The notes under the pieces were generated by a model. That model had not been told where the DNA came from, made no database searches, and was given only the letters and a program-made list of their open reading frames with translations. From Pseudomonadota bacterium (lineage in GTDB: Bacteria > Pseudomonadota > Alphaproteobacteria > Rhizobiales > Hyphomicrobiaceae): a DNA stretch of 64,000 bases. The stretch covers positions 1 to 64,000 of the forward strand of contig JAFAFW010000082.1 of assembly GCA_023423275.1 (NCBI GenBank), read 5' to 3'. Below, in pieces: positions 16,512 to 25,705 of the stretch. Made by a program: the position numbers and the translations under genes. Numbering within the stretch: the stretch's first letter is position 1; the number at the start of each line of letters is the position of its first letter.

Positions 16512-19500
16512 TTAGGACGTGGTCAAAATTTCCGGTTGCGGAATGCTCGGCAGCGGCACCATGAACCCACACGCGAAGCCTTCTGGCGGATATTTCAACG
16601 TTACTTTGCCCCCCAACTGATCTGCACTCGCTTCGACCAGGCGTGTTCCGAATCCGCGATGATCGGGCGGGCAAACAGTCGGGCCGCCGCTCTCGGCCCA
16701 GGACAACTCCACCAGGGGTGTCCGGCCAGGAGCGGTGTCAATGGACCAGGCGACGTGAACACATCCGGCTGGCGTCGATAGAGCGCCATACTTGGCAGCA
16801 TTCGTGGCCAGTTCGTGCAGAGCCAAGCTGAGGGTAACGGCTGCGTGGGGCTCAAGCAGGATGCTCGGACCGCTGATGTCAAATTGCTTCAGGGCATCAG
16901 TCCGGAACGGGGCCAGCGCGGCGTCGACAACGTCGGCGAGTGGCGCACCTTGCCACGCCGTCCGCGTCAGCAGGTTGTGAGCGCGCGAGAGGGTCATGAG
17001 GCGCGCCGCGAAGGCCTGCTTGAATGCACGAGGTTCAGGGGTCTCGCGCAGCGTCTGGGCGGCGATCGACTGGACGATGGATAGTGTATTCTTAACGCGG
17101 TGATTGAGTTCGTTGAGCAGCAGCTTCTGGCGCTGCTCGGCCTGCTTGCGGGCTGTGATGTCGACGAACACGCCGACGCAGCCGCGCACGGTCCCGGAGC
17201 TGTCCGTCAGCGGTACGGCATACTCATAAAGATTGGTGACCCGGCCGTCGGCAAACTGGATATCCAGTTCTTCTCCCATGACCGAGCGGTTTGACTGCGC
17301 CGCTCGCTGCATGGGCAGCTCCCGTCCGCTGAGCTCGACGCCATCCTTCAAAACACGAAATGGCAGTGTTCCGCGGGCCGGCCCTGTCTTGGAGGCATTG
17401 GTTGCGTCCGGAATCCTGAGAATCGCCGCACCTGCGGGATTTGTGGTGATCTCCGCGCACTGGGCATCATGCGCAATGAACACGCCGACCGGCAGAGCCC
17501 GCAGCAACGCCTCCCGTTCTTCGAGGCGGCTGCGGGAATCCTCCGACAACAGACTGATCTGTGCTTCCGCCTCCTTGCGCTGACTGATGTCGACGGTGGC
17601 GGCAAGCGTCCCGAGGTCCCTGCCGGAGGCGTCGCGCACGAGACTGATGCTGTTCTGAACCCAGACCGTCGATCCGTCCGGACGCAGATAGCGATGCTCG
17701 GTCATGCAGGACGCGCCGGTTTCCGCGATCCGCTGAAACAGTGCAAGATTTTCCGCTTGATCGTCGTGATGGGTGATGTCCTGCATACGCAGCGTCAGCA
17801 GTTCGTCCCGGCTCCGGCCAACCGTTTCGCAGTAGCGGTCGTTGACGAGCGTGAAGCGGCCGTCGGGATCCGCCTGTGCCAGTCCAACCGTCGCCGAGTT
17901 GAATATGGCTGCAAGCCGTGCCTCGCTGTCGGCCAAAGCCTGAGAACTGCGGACGGCTGCGTCATTGTCCACGACGATCGAAATGATCGCCGTGATGTCG
18001 TCGTTCTCGTCGTGAATGGGGATTGCGCTCACCAACGTATGCCGCTCGGCTCCCCCGGACGGCCGATGGACGAAGGGCTGATTATGTACGACCTCTCCCC
18101 GCAGAGCACGCGCGCGCGGATATTGCGATGGATCGAGCGCGCGTCCGTGCTGATCCAGGCTGCTCCAACTTTCGGTGTTGAGGCACAGCGGAGGATCGGA
18201 CTGTGTCAGAAACCTGCGAAATGCGGGGTTGCTGTGGATGACACGACCATCCATGCCCAGCAGGGCTGCACCCACAGGCATGTTTTCGACGATCGTGTTG
18301 AGGCGATTATGCAGCATCTGCGCCCGCTGGTGCAGATGCGCTTCGCGTCCGGCAGCCTCCACGCGAAGTTGTGCCAGCTTCAGATTGTGGGCCACGGAAG
18401 CCATGAGGCCATTCGCTGACACGGGCTTCACGAGATAATCGTCGGCGCCGGCTTCCAGCGCGAGGGCTCTGTCTTCATCCCTCGATTGGTCGGAGAGCAA
18501 AATCACAGGCAGCGCCCGCGAGTTTTCGTGGGCCTGCACCTCCGCCAGAAGATCGATCGCGCCCTCATGCGATGCGGAGGCATCCAAGAGCAGCAGATCC
18601 GGAAGCCGCTTTTCGATGGCGGCATGCACTTCGGCCGAATCCGAGGCGGTTATGACATCATAGGAATTGGCGAGCAGGGCCTGGAGAGAAGAACGCGATA
18701 GGGCCTCCCGGCTTGCGATGAGTACATGCTGGCGCCTCGCGGGAAGCGGAGGCGAGAAATCCGCGAGAGCGCCGCTGGCGTGAGCGCCGAAGGGGGCATG
18801 TCGACGTTGCCGATGGCGCACCCAACGCCGGCGTTGGTCCAAAGGTGTCCGCGTCCGCCCCAGTGCCACTGAGATTTGCGCCGCGGCGCGGTCGATGAAG
18901 CCGCGGTAGCTCTCGTCGAGCGGACGGCGAGGGCTCAGTCCGACCAGCATCACGCCGGCCAACCGGCCTTGCTGCAAACCGACAATGGGCGCGGCGACCG
19001 CAATGCGCACGGGTTCCGGCCAAATTCCGCCCGGCAATGGAATTCCGAAGCGCGTGCCGACGTCGGCGACAATCTCGGCGCGGCCGGTGGCCCACATACG
19101 GCGGAGCGGCCAGGCGCTTCCGGGCTGTCTCAGTGAGATGGTCGATGGACTGGCCGCGGTGTCGGGCTGTAAGCCGGCTAAACCGGCAAGCCGGGCGGCC
19201 TCGTCAGGCCCGTCGAACAGGTAGATCAGACAGAACGGCACGTCACTGCCGCCGGCGCTGAGAACATCCGCAGCGAGCGCGCAGACATGCTCGCTCGAGG
19301 TCGCGGCTGTCGTGAGCCGGTCAAGCTCCCGCAGCAGGCGTCCGCGGCGTGCGTTGATGACGTTGTCCGTCGTCTCGGTGGCGGTGATGAGAATTCCGCC
19401 GATACCATCCGAGGTATTCGGGACTGGATTGAAGGTGAAGTTGAAATAGCATTCTTCCAGCGAGTCGTGCCGCGACTGGCATATGAGCTGGTTGCGCCGG

Positions 19501-19895
19501 GTGCGTGCTTCTCCGCTCAGGCGCACCTGCTCGCACAATGTCATGACCCAGTCGCCGGACACCGGACGGATGTCCCGCGCGGAACGGCCGAGTGCTACGG
19601 GATGGAGGTGGCCAGCGATCGGGCGCCAAGCGTCGTTGTAGAAAATTGTGTTGTCACCGCCCCAGAGGAGCGCTGCCGGAAAGCCGGCGCCGATACAAAG
19701 CCCGAGGGCCGTACGCAATTCGATCGGCCAGTTTTCCGGCGCGTCGAGGGTCGTCGATGTCCAATCGAAGCCGCGGATGCGTGTCGCCATATCGCCGCCG
19801 CCGATAGGAATATGCGACGCAGCGGTCGCCGGGTTCGTGCTGTCGGCGGCGTCGGGCGTCTCTGTCGGGACGGAAACAACGGAAAAACGCTTCAT
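16512..19895 (-). CDS. Hybrid HWE-family sensor histidine kinase (PAS-GAF-REC-PAS3-HWE)
   Basis: A 1127-residue soluble sensor kinase without membrane spans. Domain order by eye: PAS-like (about 40-180), GAF (190-345), receiver (388-505), PAS (530-650), PAS (655-780), PAS (790-915), HWE catalytic part (920-1120). The H-box has His932 (LNELNHRVKNTL), the N-box has His1027 (LHELATNAAKYGALS), and the G1 region has Trp1066-x-Glu1068 followed by RGFGTRLVE, which are the hallmarks that name the HWE family. The receiver keeps Asp438 and Lys490 but has Ala394-Ser395 where the metal-binding acidic pair should be, so it may not be phosphorylated normally. A stand-alone receiver gene sits 112 bases upstream on the same strand and is the likely partner. 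The signal sensed is unknown. Confidence 0.93.
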   Translation of the reverse strand: MKRFSVVSVPTETPDAADSTNPATAASHIPIGGGDMATRIRGFDWTSTTLDAPENWPIELRTALGLCIGAGFPAALLWGGDNTIFYNDAWRPIAGHLHPVALGRSARDIRPVSGDWVMTLCEQVRLSGEARTRRNQLICQSRHDSLEECYFNFTFNPVPNTSDGIGGILITATETTDNVINARRGRLLRELDRLTTAATSSEHVCALAADVLSAGGSDVPFCLIYLFDGPDEAARLAGLAGLQPDTAASPSTISLRQPGSAWPLRRMWATGRAEIVADVGTRFGIPLPGGIWPEPVRIAVAAPIVGLQQGRLAGVMLVGLSPRRPLDESYRGFIDRAAAQISVALGRTRTPLDQRRRWVRHRQRRHAPFGAHASGALADFSPPLPARRQHVLIASREALSRSSLQALLANSYDVITASDSAEVHAAIEKRLPDLLLLDASASHEGAIDLLAEVQAHENSRALPVILLSDQSRDEDRALALEAGADDYLVKPVSANGLMASVAHNLKLAQLRVEAAGREAHLHQRAQMLHNRLNTIVENMPVGAALLGMDGRVIHSNPAFRRFLTQSDPPLCLNTESWSSLDQHGRALDPSQYPRARALRGEVVHNQPFVHRPSGGAERHTLVSAIPIHDENDDITAIISIVVDNDAAVRSSQALADSEARLAAIFNSATVGLAQADPDGRFTLVNDRYCETVGRSRDELLTLRMQDITHHDDQAENLALFQRIAETGASCMTEHRYLRPDGSTVWVQNSISLVRDASGRDLGTLAATVDISQRKEAEAQISLLSEDSRSRLEEREALLRALPVGVFIAHDAQCAEITTNPAGAAILRIPDATNASKTGPARGTLPFRVLKDGVELSGRELPMQRAAQSNRSVMGEELDIQFADGRVTNLYEYAVPLTDSSGTVRGCVGVFVDITARKQAEQRQKLLLNELNHRVKNTLSIVQSIAAQTLRETPEPRAFKQAFAARLMTLSRAHNLLTRTAWQGAPLADVVDAALAPFRTDALKQFDISGPSILLEPHAAVTLSLALHELATNAAKYGALSTPAGCVHVAWSIDTAPGRTPLVELSWAESGGPTVCPPDHRGFGTRLVEASADQLGGKVTLKYPPEGFACGFMVPLPSIPQPEILTTS

Positions 19896-20007
19896 GGTTG
19901 TCGCACCATGCGATTGCCCGACTCCGGGCCCACATCGTTACTGATTACACGCATTTCCGGTTAGTTGTCGCGGGCCTTCGTGAATTATGGTTCAACCAAA
20001 CCGCGAA

Positions 20008-20382
20008 TTAGACGCTTGGTTCATTCGCCAGAGAGCGCATGAGCGCCGCACGCAAGATCTCGCTGTCATAAGGCTTTTCGACAAGTGGAGCTGACCTGTG
20101 GTCTTCCTTGAGGCCCGCGCCGCCGTATCCCGTCGCGAAAATAAAAGGGATCCCGCGGCTGAACAGAATATCCGCAACCGGATCGACACGTTCGCCGCTG
20201 AGGTTGATATCGAGAATGGCGATATCGCAATCCAGTGTCCGCGCCAGCTCGGCGGCCTCTGGCAGCCGCGCCGCTTTGCCTGCGATCCGACAGCCGAATT
20301 CCGAAAGCAGATCCTGTAATTCGAGCACCAGCATCGCCTCGTCCTCAACGACCAGGACGCGGATATCTGCGAGTGAACTCAT
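20008..20382 (-). CDS. Single-domain response regulator (receiver only)
   Basis: A 124-residue receiver with no output domain. The phosphorylation site is complete: Glu13-Asp14 acidic pair (VVEDE), phosphoacceptor Asp58 (ILDINL), Thr84 (FATGYG) and Lys103 (EKPYD). The ILDINLSGERVDPVAD context is typical of receivers paired with HWE kinases in alphaproteobacteria. It precedes the hybrid kinase in the same direction and likely passes phosphate to or from it, or acts on a distant target by protein contact. It is divergent from the amino-acid transporter operon. Confidence 0.93.
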   Translation of the reverse strand: MSSLADIRVLVVEDEAMLVLELQDLLSEFGCRIAGKAARLPEAAELARTLDCDIAILDINLSGERVDPVADILFSRGIPFIFATGYGGAGLKEDHRSAPLVEKPYDSEILRAALMRSLANEPSV

Positions 20383-20757
20383 TACGCGATCCCATCTTTA
20401 AGAGCTGGCTCTGGTATGTCAGTCTCCAAGCGGGAGCGCGTCGCCGTCAACGTTAATTTCGAGTTTTCGGACGCCAGCTGCACAGAAATACGGCACGATC
20501 CTCCGCTCCTTCAGAAGACGCTTCAGGATCTTTCGAATTCCCGTGCGCTGCGCTTAAGCTCTTATGTAATCGTGCGATATGTCGAATTGCCATGAACAGT
20601 GGCCAACTGACAGGCCGGCTTGCCAAATTATCAGGCGAGCGTTGCGTGCAGCTTTGTCTTCCGAAGATTGCTCAAATTGTGCAATATCCAACAGGTCGTT
20701 GTCCGCGAGCCTTACGGCGGCGGGTAACGGTGCGCCATTTTAAAGGGGAGAGTCGCG
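20383..20757. other. Divergent promoter region between receiver and ABC transporter operon
   Basis: A 375-base gap without a supportable gene. It must contain the promoters of the receiver/kinase pair (leftward) and of the transporter operon (rightward). AT-richer stretches occur near 20560-20600 and 20635-20700, but no clear -35/-10 pair, sigma54 site or riboswitch was found. An AAAGGGGAGAG just before 20758 is the transporter's ribosome site. Confidence 0.5.
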
Positions 20758-21579
20758 ATGAAGCGCATGATTACGACTTTGGGCGTAGTTCTGGTGGGGG
20801 CCTTGGCGATGATAGGCCCGGCCAGCGCAGATCAGCTGGACGACATCAAGAAGAAGGGCACGCTCGTCGTCGGAGTGAAGACGGATTATCCGCCGTGGGG
20901 AACACGCGACTCCTCGGGCGCCATCGTGGGCATGGAGCCCGAGATGGCCGCGGACGTTGCCAAGCGGCTGGGCGTCAAGCTGGAGCTTGTTCCGGTCGTG
21001 TCGTCGAACCGCATGCAGTTCCTGCAGCAGGGTAAGATCGACCTGATGATCGCCACGATGAGCGACACGCCGGAACGGCGCAAGGCGGTCGGGATCGTCG
21101 AGCCGGTTTACTATGCCTCGGGCGTGGCCATCATGGCCAACAAGGCCGCCAACATCAAATCGGCCGCAGATCTGAAGGGCAAGCCCGTGTGTGCGCTGCA
21201 GGGCGCCTTCTACAACAATGATCTGCAGTCGAAGTATACCCAGCAGGATCTGGTTGCCTTCAAGGGCATCCCCGAAGCGGAGCAGGCTCTTCTCGATGGC
21301 CGGTGCGTTGGCTTCGTCTATGACGACGTCGTTCTCGTCTGGAAGAAGGCTCAGGAAAAGAAGTGGGACAACTTCGACGTCGTTGCCCTGACCGAGTGGA
21401 AGCCGGTGCCGTGGGGCCTGGCCGTGAAGCTCGAGGACGTTGACGGTCCGTGGGGCAAGTTCATGTCGGAAACGGTGACCGACTGGCTGAAGTCCGGCAA
21501 GCTGCTCGAAGTCGAGAAGAAGTGGGTCGGCAGCAATACGGCATGGCTGAAGGAAGCCTCTGAAAAAGCCAAGAAATAG
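20758..21579 (+). CDS. Polar amino acid ABC transporter, periplasmic binding protein
   Basis: A 273-residue family-3 solute-binding protein. The signal peptide is cleaved near PASA-DQ (residue 24). The mature start LDDIKKKGTLVVGVKTDYPPWG, then GMEPEMAADVAKRLG, NRMQFLQQGKIDLMIATMSDTPERR and the late PWGLAVKLED are the typical amino-acid binding blocks, including the Arg expected to hold the ligand carboxylate. It starts an operon with two permeases, an ATPase and a dialkylglycine decarboxylase, so the ligand may be an unusual alpha,alpha-dialkyl amino acid such as 2-aminoisobutyrate; this is inference. A strong hairpin follows the gene. Confidence 0.92.
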   Translation: MKRMITTLGVVLVGALAMIGPASADQLDDIKKKGTLVVGVKTDYPPWGTRDSSGAIVGMEPEMAADVAKRLGVKLELVPVVSSNRMQFLQQGKIDLMIATMSDTPERRKAVGIVEPVYYASGVAIMANKAANIKSAADLKGKPVCALQGAFYNNDLQSKYTQQDLVAFKGIPEAEQALLDGRCVGFVYDDVVLVWKKAQEKKWDNFDVVALTEWKPVPWGLAVKLEDVDGPWGKFMSETVTDWLKSGKLLEVEKKWVGSNTAWLKEASEKAKK

Positions 21580-21601
21580 CTTTGCTTCCGAGCTTCCGTC
21601 T

Positions 21602-21639
21602 GGATCGCGGCTGGGCGATGGTTGTCCCCGCCGCGATCC
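21602..21639 (+). terminator. Intercistronic hairpin after the binding-protein gene
   Basis: GGATCGCGGC (21602-21611) and GCCGCGATCC (21630-21639) form a perfect 10-bp stem with an 18-base loop. There is no U-tract, so it is more likely an mRNA-stabilising or partial attenuating hairpin that keeps binding-protein message above permease message. Confidence 0.6.
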
Positions 21640-21745
21640 GCACAAACATCCGTGCAGCCTGTATGACGGCGCCGGTTTCGGCACGCGCCGCATACGGTTG
21701 TCAAATCCCGCGTAGCCCGCAGCCGGGCCGGCTCACGGTGGCCTA

Positions 21746-22492
21746 ATGGACAGCCTTTGGGATGCCTTGCGTTCGCTGCACGACGCGTATGGCTTCAATC
21801 TCGTTCACTTCTACGAGCAATTCGAGCGCGCCCGCCTGTTACGCGGGATGTGGACGACAATAAAGCTCGCCACGATCTGCATCGTCCTCAGCGTGATCAT
21901 CGGCATTATCGGCGCCTGGCTGCAGGGGAGCCGGCATCGCGTGCTGAAGGCGATCGTACAAGGCTACATCCAATTTTTCCGCAACACGCCGCCGCTCGTG
22001 CAGATGTACTTCTTCTATTTTGCACTCGGCCCCATGATGCCGCGCATCGTCAATCAGTACGGTATCTCTCAACCCATGCTCGGAAGCTTCGAGTGGGCTG
22101 TCATTTCGCTGTCGTTCTTCGCCGGAGCGTTCAACGTCGAGATTTTTCGTTCGGGTATCGAGGCCGTACAGAAATCGACCGTCGAGGCGGCTGACTCTCT
22201 CGGCTTCAACCGGCTGCAGATTTACCGCTACGTGGTGCTGCCGCTCGCCGTGCGGGTCTGCCTGCCGGCGCTCAACAACAACCTGGTCAATCTCGCCAAG
22301 ACCACGACGCAGGCCTACGCGATCGCTGTTCCCGAGACGCTGTTTGTGGCCAGTCAAATTTGGTCGGATCACATCAATGTCTTCGAAATGATGGTGACGC
22401 TGCTGACGTTCTACCTGCTGCTCGTCGGTGTCATCGTGTGGCTGATGTCGCGACTTGAGCGATCGCTGGCAGTACCGGGGTTTGGGCGATGA
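21746..22492 (+). CDS. Amino acid ABC transporter permease (first)
   Basis: A 248-residue inner-membrane permease of the His/Glu/Gln/Arg/opine family, with about five hydrophobic spans. The YIQFFRNTPPLVQMYFFYFALG segment is the family's conserved block. The EAA cytoplasmic loop that contacts the ATPase is visible as AADSLGFNRLQIYRYVVLPLAVRVCLPAL (about 151-179). It overlaps the next permease by the ATGA quartet at 22489, showing translational coupling. It pairs with the second permease as a heterodimer. Confidence 0.93.
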   Translation: MDSLWDALRSLHDAYGFNLVHFYEQFERARLLRGMWTTIKLATICIVLSVIIGIIGAWLQGSRHRVLKAIVQGYIQFFRNTPPLVQMYFFYFALGPMMPRIVNQYGISQPMLGSFEWAVISLSFFAGAFNVEIFRSGIEAVQKSTVEAADSLGFNRLQIYRYVVLPLAVRVCLPALNNNLVNLAKTTTQAYAIAVPETLFVASQIWSDHINVFEMMVTLLTFYLLLVGVIVWLMSRLERSLAVPGFGR

Positions 22493-23358
22493 CTGCGGCG
22501 GTGACACAGTCCTCGGGTGCAGCGGCCGGTCAGGGCGAGACGGGGTTCACTGCGCGCGCCTTCACGCCACGGGCCTTGATCGTGGTTCTGATCGCTTTTG
22601 TTCTGACAATTCTGGCGACCGAAGCCTACGCCCAGCTCCGCTCGGATGGACCGCGGGCAGGGATCGTGGAGACACTGATCAAGTGGACGCCGCTGATCCT
22701 GTTTGGTCCGCCCAGGGAATTCGGCGGCTTTGTTCTCAACATCGTCGTCAGCTTTCTTGCCATGGCGATCGGCACGGCGGCCGGAGTGGCGCTGGGCCTG
22801 GGACAGATCTCGCTGATGCCGACGGTCCGCAGAATTTCCTGGGCCATTACGCAATTCTTCCGCAATTCGCCGTGGCTGGTGCTGCTGTTCTTCGTGATGT
22901 TGCTCACGCCGTTCCAGTTTCATGTGCTGGGCATGACCATTCCGTTCCCGGCATGGTTCAAGGCGACCGTCGGCTTGTCGCTGCCGGTCATGGCCAATAT
23001 CGCCGAGATCGTTCGCGGGGCGGTCAACTCGATCCCCAGCAGCCAATGGGAGTCGGCCGAAAGTCTGGCCTTCTCGCGTATGCAGACGCTATGGCGCATC
23101 ATCCTCCCGCAATGCGTGAAACGCATGATACCGCCGTGGATGAACTGGTATGCCATCCTCACCATGTCAACGCCGTTGATTTCGATCGTCGGCGTCAACG
23201 ATGCCATGACGTTGACGCAGGATGCGCTCGCTGCTGAGCAGAGGACCGAGCTGCTGATGCCCATGTATGGCCTTCTGCTCGTGTTCTTCTTTATCTATTG
23301 CTATCCCATCGCGCGCTGGACGATCTACCTTGAGCGCAAATACGCCGTGAAAATCTGA
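22489..23358 (+). CDS. Amino acid ABC transporter permease (second)
   Basis: A 289-residue permease, second half of the membrane channel. It has a longer N-terminal cytoplasmic tail (about 25 residues) before the first span, the ITQFFRNSPWLVLLFFVML block and an EAA loop ESAESLAFSRMQTLWRIILPQCVKRMIPPW. Its start overlaps the previous stop by four bases, and the ATPase gene begins 12 bases after its stop. No unusual residues were noticed. Confidence 0.93.
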   Translation: MTAAVTQSSGAAAGQGETGFTARAFTPRALIVVLIAFVLTILATEAYAQLRSDGPRAGIVETLIKWTPLILFGPPREFGGFVLNIVVSFLAMAIGTAAGVALGLGQISLMPTVRRISWAITQFFRNSPWLVLLFFVMLLTPFQFHVLGMTIPFPAWFKATVGLSLPVMANIAEIVRGAVNSIPSSQWESAESLAFSRMQTLWRIILPQCVKRMIPPWMNWYAILTMSTPLISIVGVNDAMTLTQDALAAEQRTELLMPMYGLLLVFFFIYCYPIARWTIYLERKYAVKI

Positions 23359-23370
23359 GGAGCCTGCCGC

Positions 23371-24153
23371 ATGCCGGCCGCGAGATCCGCCGCTACGCCA
23401 AATCCCAATGGCTGGACGCCGGACCAGCCGATCGTCGCCATCAGCGATGTGCACAAGTCGTTCGCCCACATCGAAGTCCTGAAGGGCGTGTCACTGAACG
23501 TGCGCAAGGGCGAAGTCGTATGCATCATTGGCCCATCCGGTTCCGGTAAATCGACCCTCCTGCGCTGCATCAATGCCCTGGTGCCGATCGACAAGGGCTC
23601 GATCAAGGTGGAGGGCCAGGAAGTGCACGACCCGGAACTCGACAAGCTGGCGTTGCGCAAGAAGGTCGGGATGGTGTTCCAGTCCTACAATTTGTTTCCG
23701 CATAAGACGGCGCTCGAGAATGTCATGATGGCGCCGATGCTGGTGCTGAAACGGGAGAAGAGTGAAGTGGAGGCGCAAGCGCGCCGCCTCATCAAGAAGG
23801 TTCGTCTGGAAGGGAAGGAGGACGCCTACCCCGGCGAGCTTTCCGGCGGACAGCAGCAGCGAGTCGCGATTGCGCGCTCCCTGGCCATGAACCCGGATGT
23901 CATGCTGTTCGATGAGGTCACTGCTGCGCTCGATCCGGAAACGGTCAAGGAGGTTCTCGTCACGATCCGTGAGCTCGCGGAAGAAGGGATGACCTGCATT
24001 CTGGTGACGCACGAAATGGGCTTTGCCCGCGAGGTCGGAGACCACATCTACTTCACCGATCGCGGCGTTATCGTCGAGCATGGCCCACCGGCGACCTTCT
24101 TCAAGGACGCCAAGGATCCGCGGACGCGTGAGTTCCTCAGTCAGATCCTGTGA
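23371..24153 (+). CDS. Amino acid ABC transporter ATP-binding protein
   Basis: A 260-residue ATPase of the GlnQ/HisP type. Walker A GPSGSGKST lies at residues 54-62, the Q-loop in MVFQSYNLFPH, the signature LSGGQQQRVAIARS from 157, Walker B VMLFDE ending at 182, and the switch His in LVTHEMGFAREV. The D-loop reads EVTAALDPE rather than the usual EPTSALDPE, a common variant. An extra 20-residue N-terminal tail precedes the domain. It completes a binding protein-permease-permease-ATPase set; a 101-base gap separates it from the decarboxylase gene. Confidence 0.95.
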   Translation: MPAARSAATPNPNGWTPDQPIVAISDVHKSFAHIEVLKGVSLNVRKGEVVCIIGPSGSGKSTLLRCINALVPIDKGSIKVEGQEVHDPELDKLALRKKVGMVFQSYNLFPHKTALENVMMAPMLVLKREKSEVEAQARRLIKKVRLEGKEDAYPGELSGGQQQRVAIARSLAMNPDVMLFDEVTAALDPETVKEVLVTIRELAEEGMTCILVTHEMGFAREVGDHIYFTDRGVIVEHGPPATFFKDAKDPRTREFLSQIL

Positions 24154-24254
24154 TGTGAGCCGGGAATGATTGTCACCCCAGTTTATTTTTTGAGACCCTG
24201 AGACATTGCAGTCATATGCCTCGCCGGTGCGTGGGGCCAGCCGGGACGATCGAC

Positions 24255-25562
24255 ATGCAGAAGAGCAGGACACCGGAGGATCAGGCGTTGTGGGAGCGGG
24301 CCGACAGGCATCTCGTGCGCTACGGGCATTTCTTCCAGCCGGCGATTATTGCATCCGCGCACGGCGCCTACATGACGACGACCGACGGACGCCGCCTGTT
24401 GGATTTCGCTTCCGGGCAGATGAGTGCGATCCTTGGCCATAGCCACCCGGAGATCGTCGAAGTCATCGGCGCGCAGGCCGGTGAGCTGATCCATCTCTAC
24501 AGTCAGCTTCTGTCGCGGCCCGTGATCGATCTGGCAGAGGCGCTGGCAAAGATTGCGCCGGGCAAGCTGGAGCGCGTGCTATTGCTCTCTACGGGCGGCG
24601 AATCGAACGAGGCCGCCCTGCGGATGGCGAAGACGGCGACCGGGCGTTACGAGATCCTGGCGCTGTCGCGATCCTGGCATGGCGTGACGCAAGGGGCTGC
24701 GTCCGCCACATATAACAGCAGCCGTGCCGGGCATGGACCTGCCGCGCCCGGTTCGTTCGTGCTGCCTGCGCCGACGCCTTATCGTCCAGCCTTCACCAAG
24801 GGCGAGACCTACGACTGGGAAGCCGAGCTGGATTACGGCTTTGAACTGTATGATCGTCAGTCGACCGGCAATCCGGCGGCATTGATCGTCGAGTCGATCC
24901 TGTCGTCCGGTGGCGTGATCGTGCCACCGAAAGGATACCTCAAGGAGCTGATCGAGCGAGCGCGAAAGCGCGGGATGCTGGTGGTCATCGATGAGGCGCA
25001 GACAGGCCTCGGCCGTACCGGCAAGATGTTCGATTTCGAGTACGAGGGCGTCGTTCCCGATTTCGTGACGCTATCGAAGACGCTTGGCGCCGGACTGCCT
25101 CTCTCGGCCGTCATCACGACGCCCGAGATCGAAGACAAGTGCTTTGAAAACAAGTTCCATTTCTACACCACGCATGCGTCGGATCCGCTGCCGGCGGCGG
25201 TTGGCCTGAAAGTCGTCGAGATCATTCTGCGCGATCGTCTGGCCGATCGCGCGTTGCGCGCCGGCGAACGTCTGAAGCAGGGCTTCGATGCTCTGATGCA
25301 GCGCTTCGAGGTGATCGGCGACGTGCGCGGCCGCGGGCTGATGATGGGCATCGAGATCATCAAGGACCGGCATTCCAAAACACCGAACCCGGAGTTGGCG
25401 CAGCGTATCATGAACCGCTGTCTCGACCTCGGGCTGTCGACGAGCATTATCCGGGGAGCCTGGGGTGTGTTCCGCATCGCGCCGCCGATCACGATTTCCG
25501 ATGCGGAGATCGACCTTGGACTGACGATCTTCGAACAAGCGGTGCAGGAGAGCGTGGGCTGA
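24255..25562 (+). CDS. dgdA: 2,2-dialkylglycine decarboxylase (PLP)
   Basis: A PLP-dependent class-III aminotransferase-fold enzyme of 435 residues. It closely resembles Burkholderia cepacia dialkylglycine decarboxylase, which decarboxylates 2-aminoisobutyrate or isovaline to a ketone and then transaminates pyruvate to alanine. Residues matching the B. cepacia active site (from memory of that enzyme) are Gln55 in DFASGQMSA (Gln52), Ser83 (Ser80), Trp141 (Trp138), Asp246 and Gln249 in IDEAQTGLGRTG, the PLP lysine Lys275 in LSKTLGAGLPLS (Lys272) and Arg407 in GVFRIAPP (Arg406). ATG 24255 matches the family start. It follows an amino-acid ABC transporter, which probably imports its substrate. 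No DgdR-type LysR gene is adjacent. Confidence 0.9.
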   Translation: MQKSRTPEDQALWERADRHLVRYGHFFQPAIIASAHGAYMTTTDGRRLLDFASGQMSAILGHSHPEIVEVIGAQAGELIHLYSQLLSRPVIDLAEALAKIAPGKLERVLLLSTGGESNEAALRMAKTATGRYEILALSRSWHGVTQGAASATYNSSRAGHGPAAPGSFVLPAPTPYRPAFTKGETYDWEAELDYGFELYDRQSTGNPAALIVESILSSGGVIVPPKGYLKELIERARKRGMLVVIDEAQTGLGRTGKMFDFEYEGVVPDFVTLSKTLGAGLPLSAVITTPEIEDKCFENKFHFYTTHASDPLPAAVGLKVVEIILRDRLADRALRAGERLKQGFDALMQRFEVIGDVRGRGLMMGIEIIKDRHSKTPNPELAQRIMNRCLDLGLSTSIIRGAWGVFRIAPPITISDAEIDLGLTIFEQAVQESVG

Positions 25563-25566
25563 GGAT

Positions 25567-25705
25567 CTTTCCGGTTTAATCGGAAACGTCCTGTCGTCGT
25601 CCCGGAAGTCCGCGCGAGCGAAATATCCGGGATTCGAGGTGCGATTCCCGCGCCTCTCCGGGGCCTGGCTCTGTGCTTCGCTCGGGCCGGGACGACGAAC
25701 GGATC
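25567..25705. repeat. Dispersed palindromic repeat, copy A
   Basis: About 140 bases after dgdA share layout and blocks with 60830-60970: a TTTCCGGTT start, a GTCGTCCCGGAA arm, the core GAGCGAAATATCCGG, a variable GC-rich middle, CTTCGCTCGGGCCGGGACGACGAACGG at the end. The outer arms GTCGTCCCGG and CCGGGACGAC are inverted copies, so the unit can fold as one long hairpin. It carries no gene. Confidence 0.65.

Noticed and set aside
20590..20660. Possible sigma54 promoter before the ABC operon
   Set aside because: The GGCCGGCTTGCC stretch does not give the required GG-N10-GC spacing.
24185..24200. T-rich run (TTTATTTTTT) before dgdA as a terminator
   Set aside because: No stable stem precedes it; at best three base pairs.
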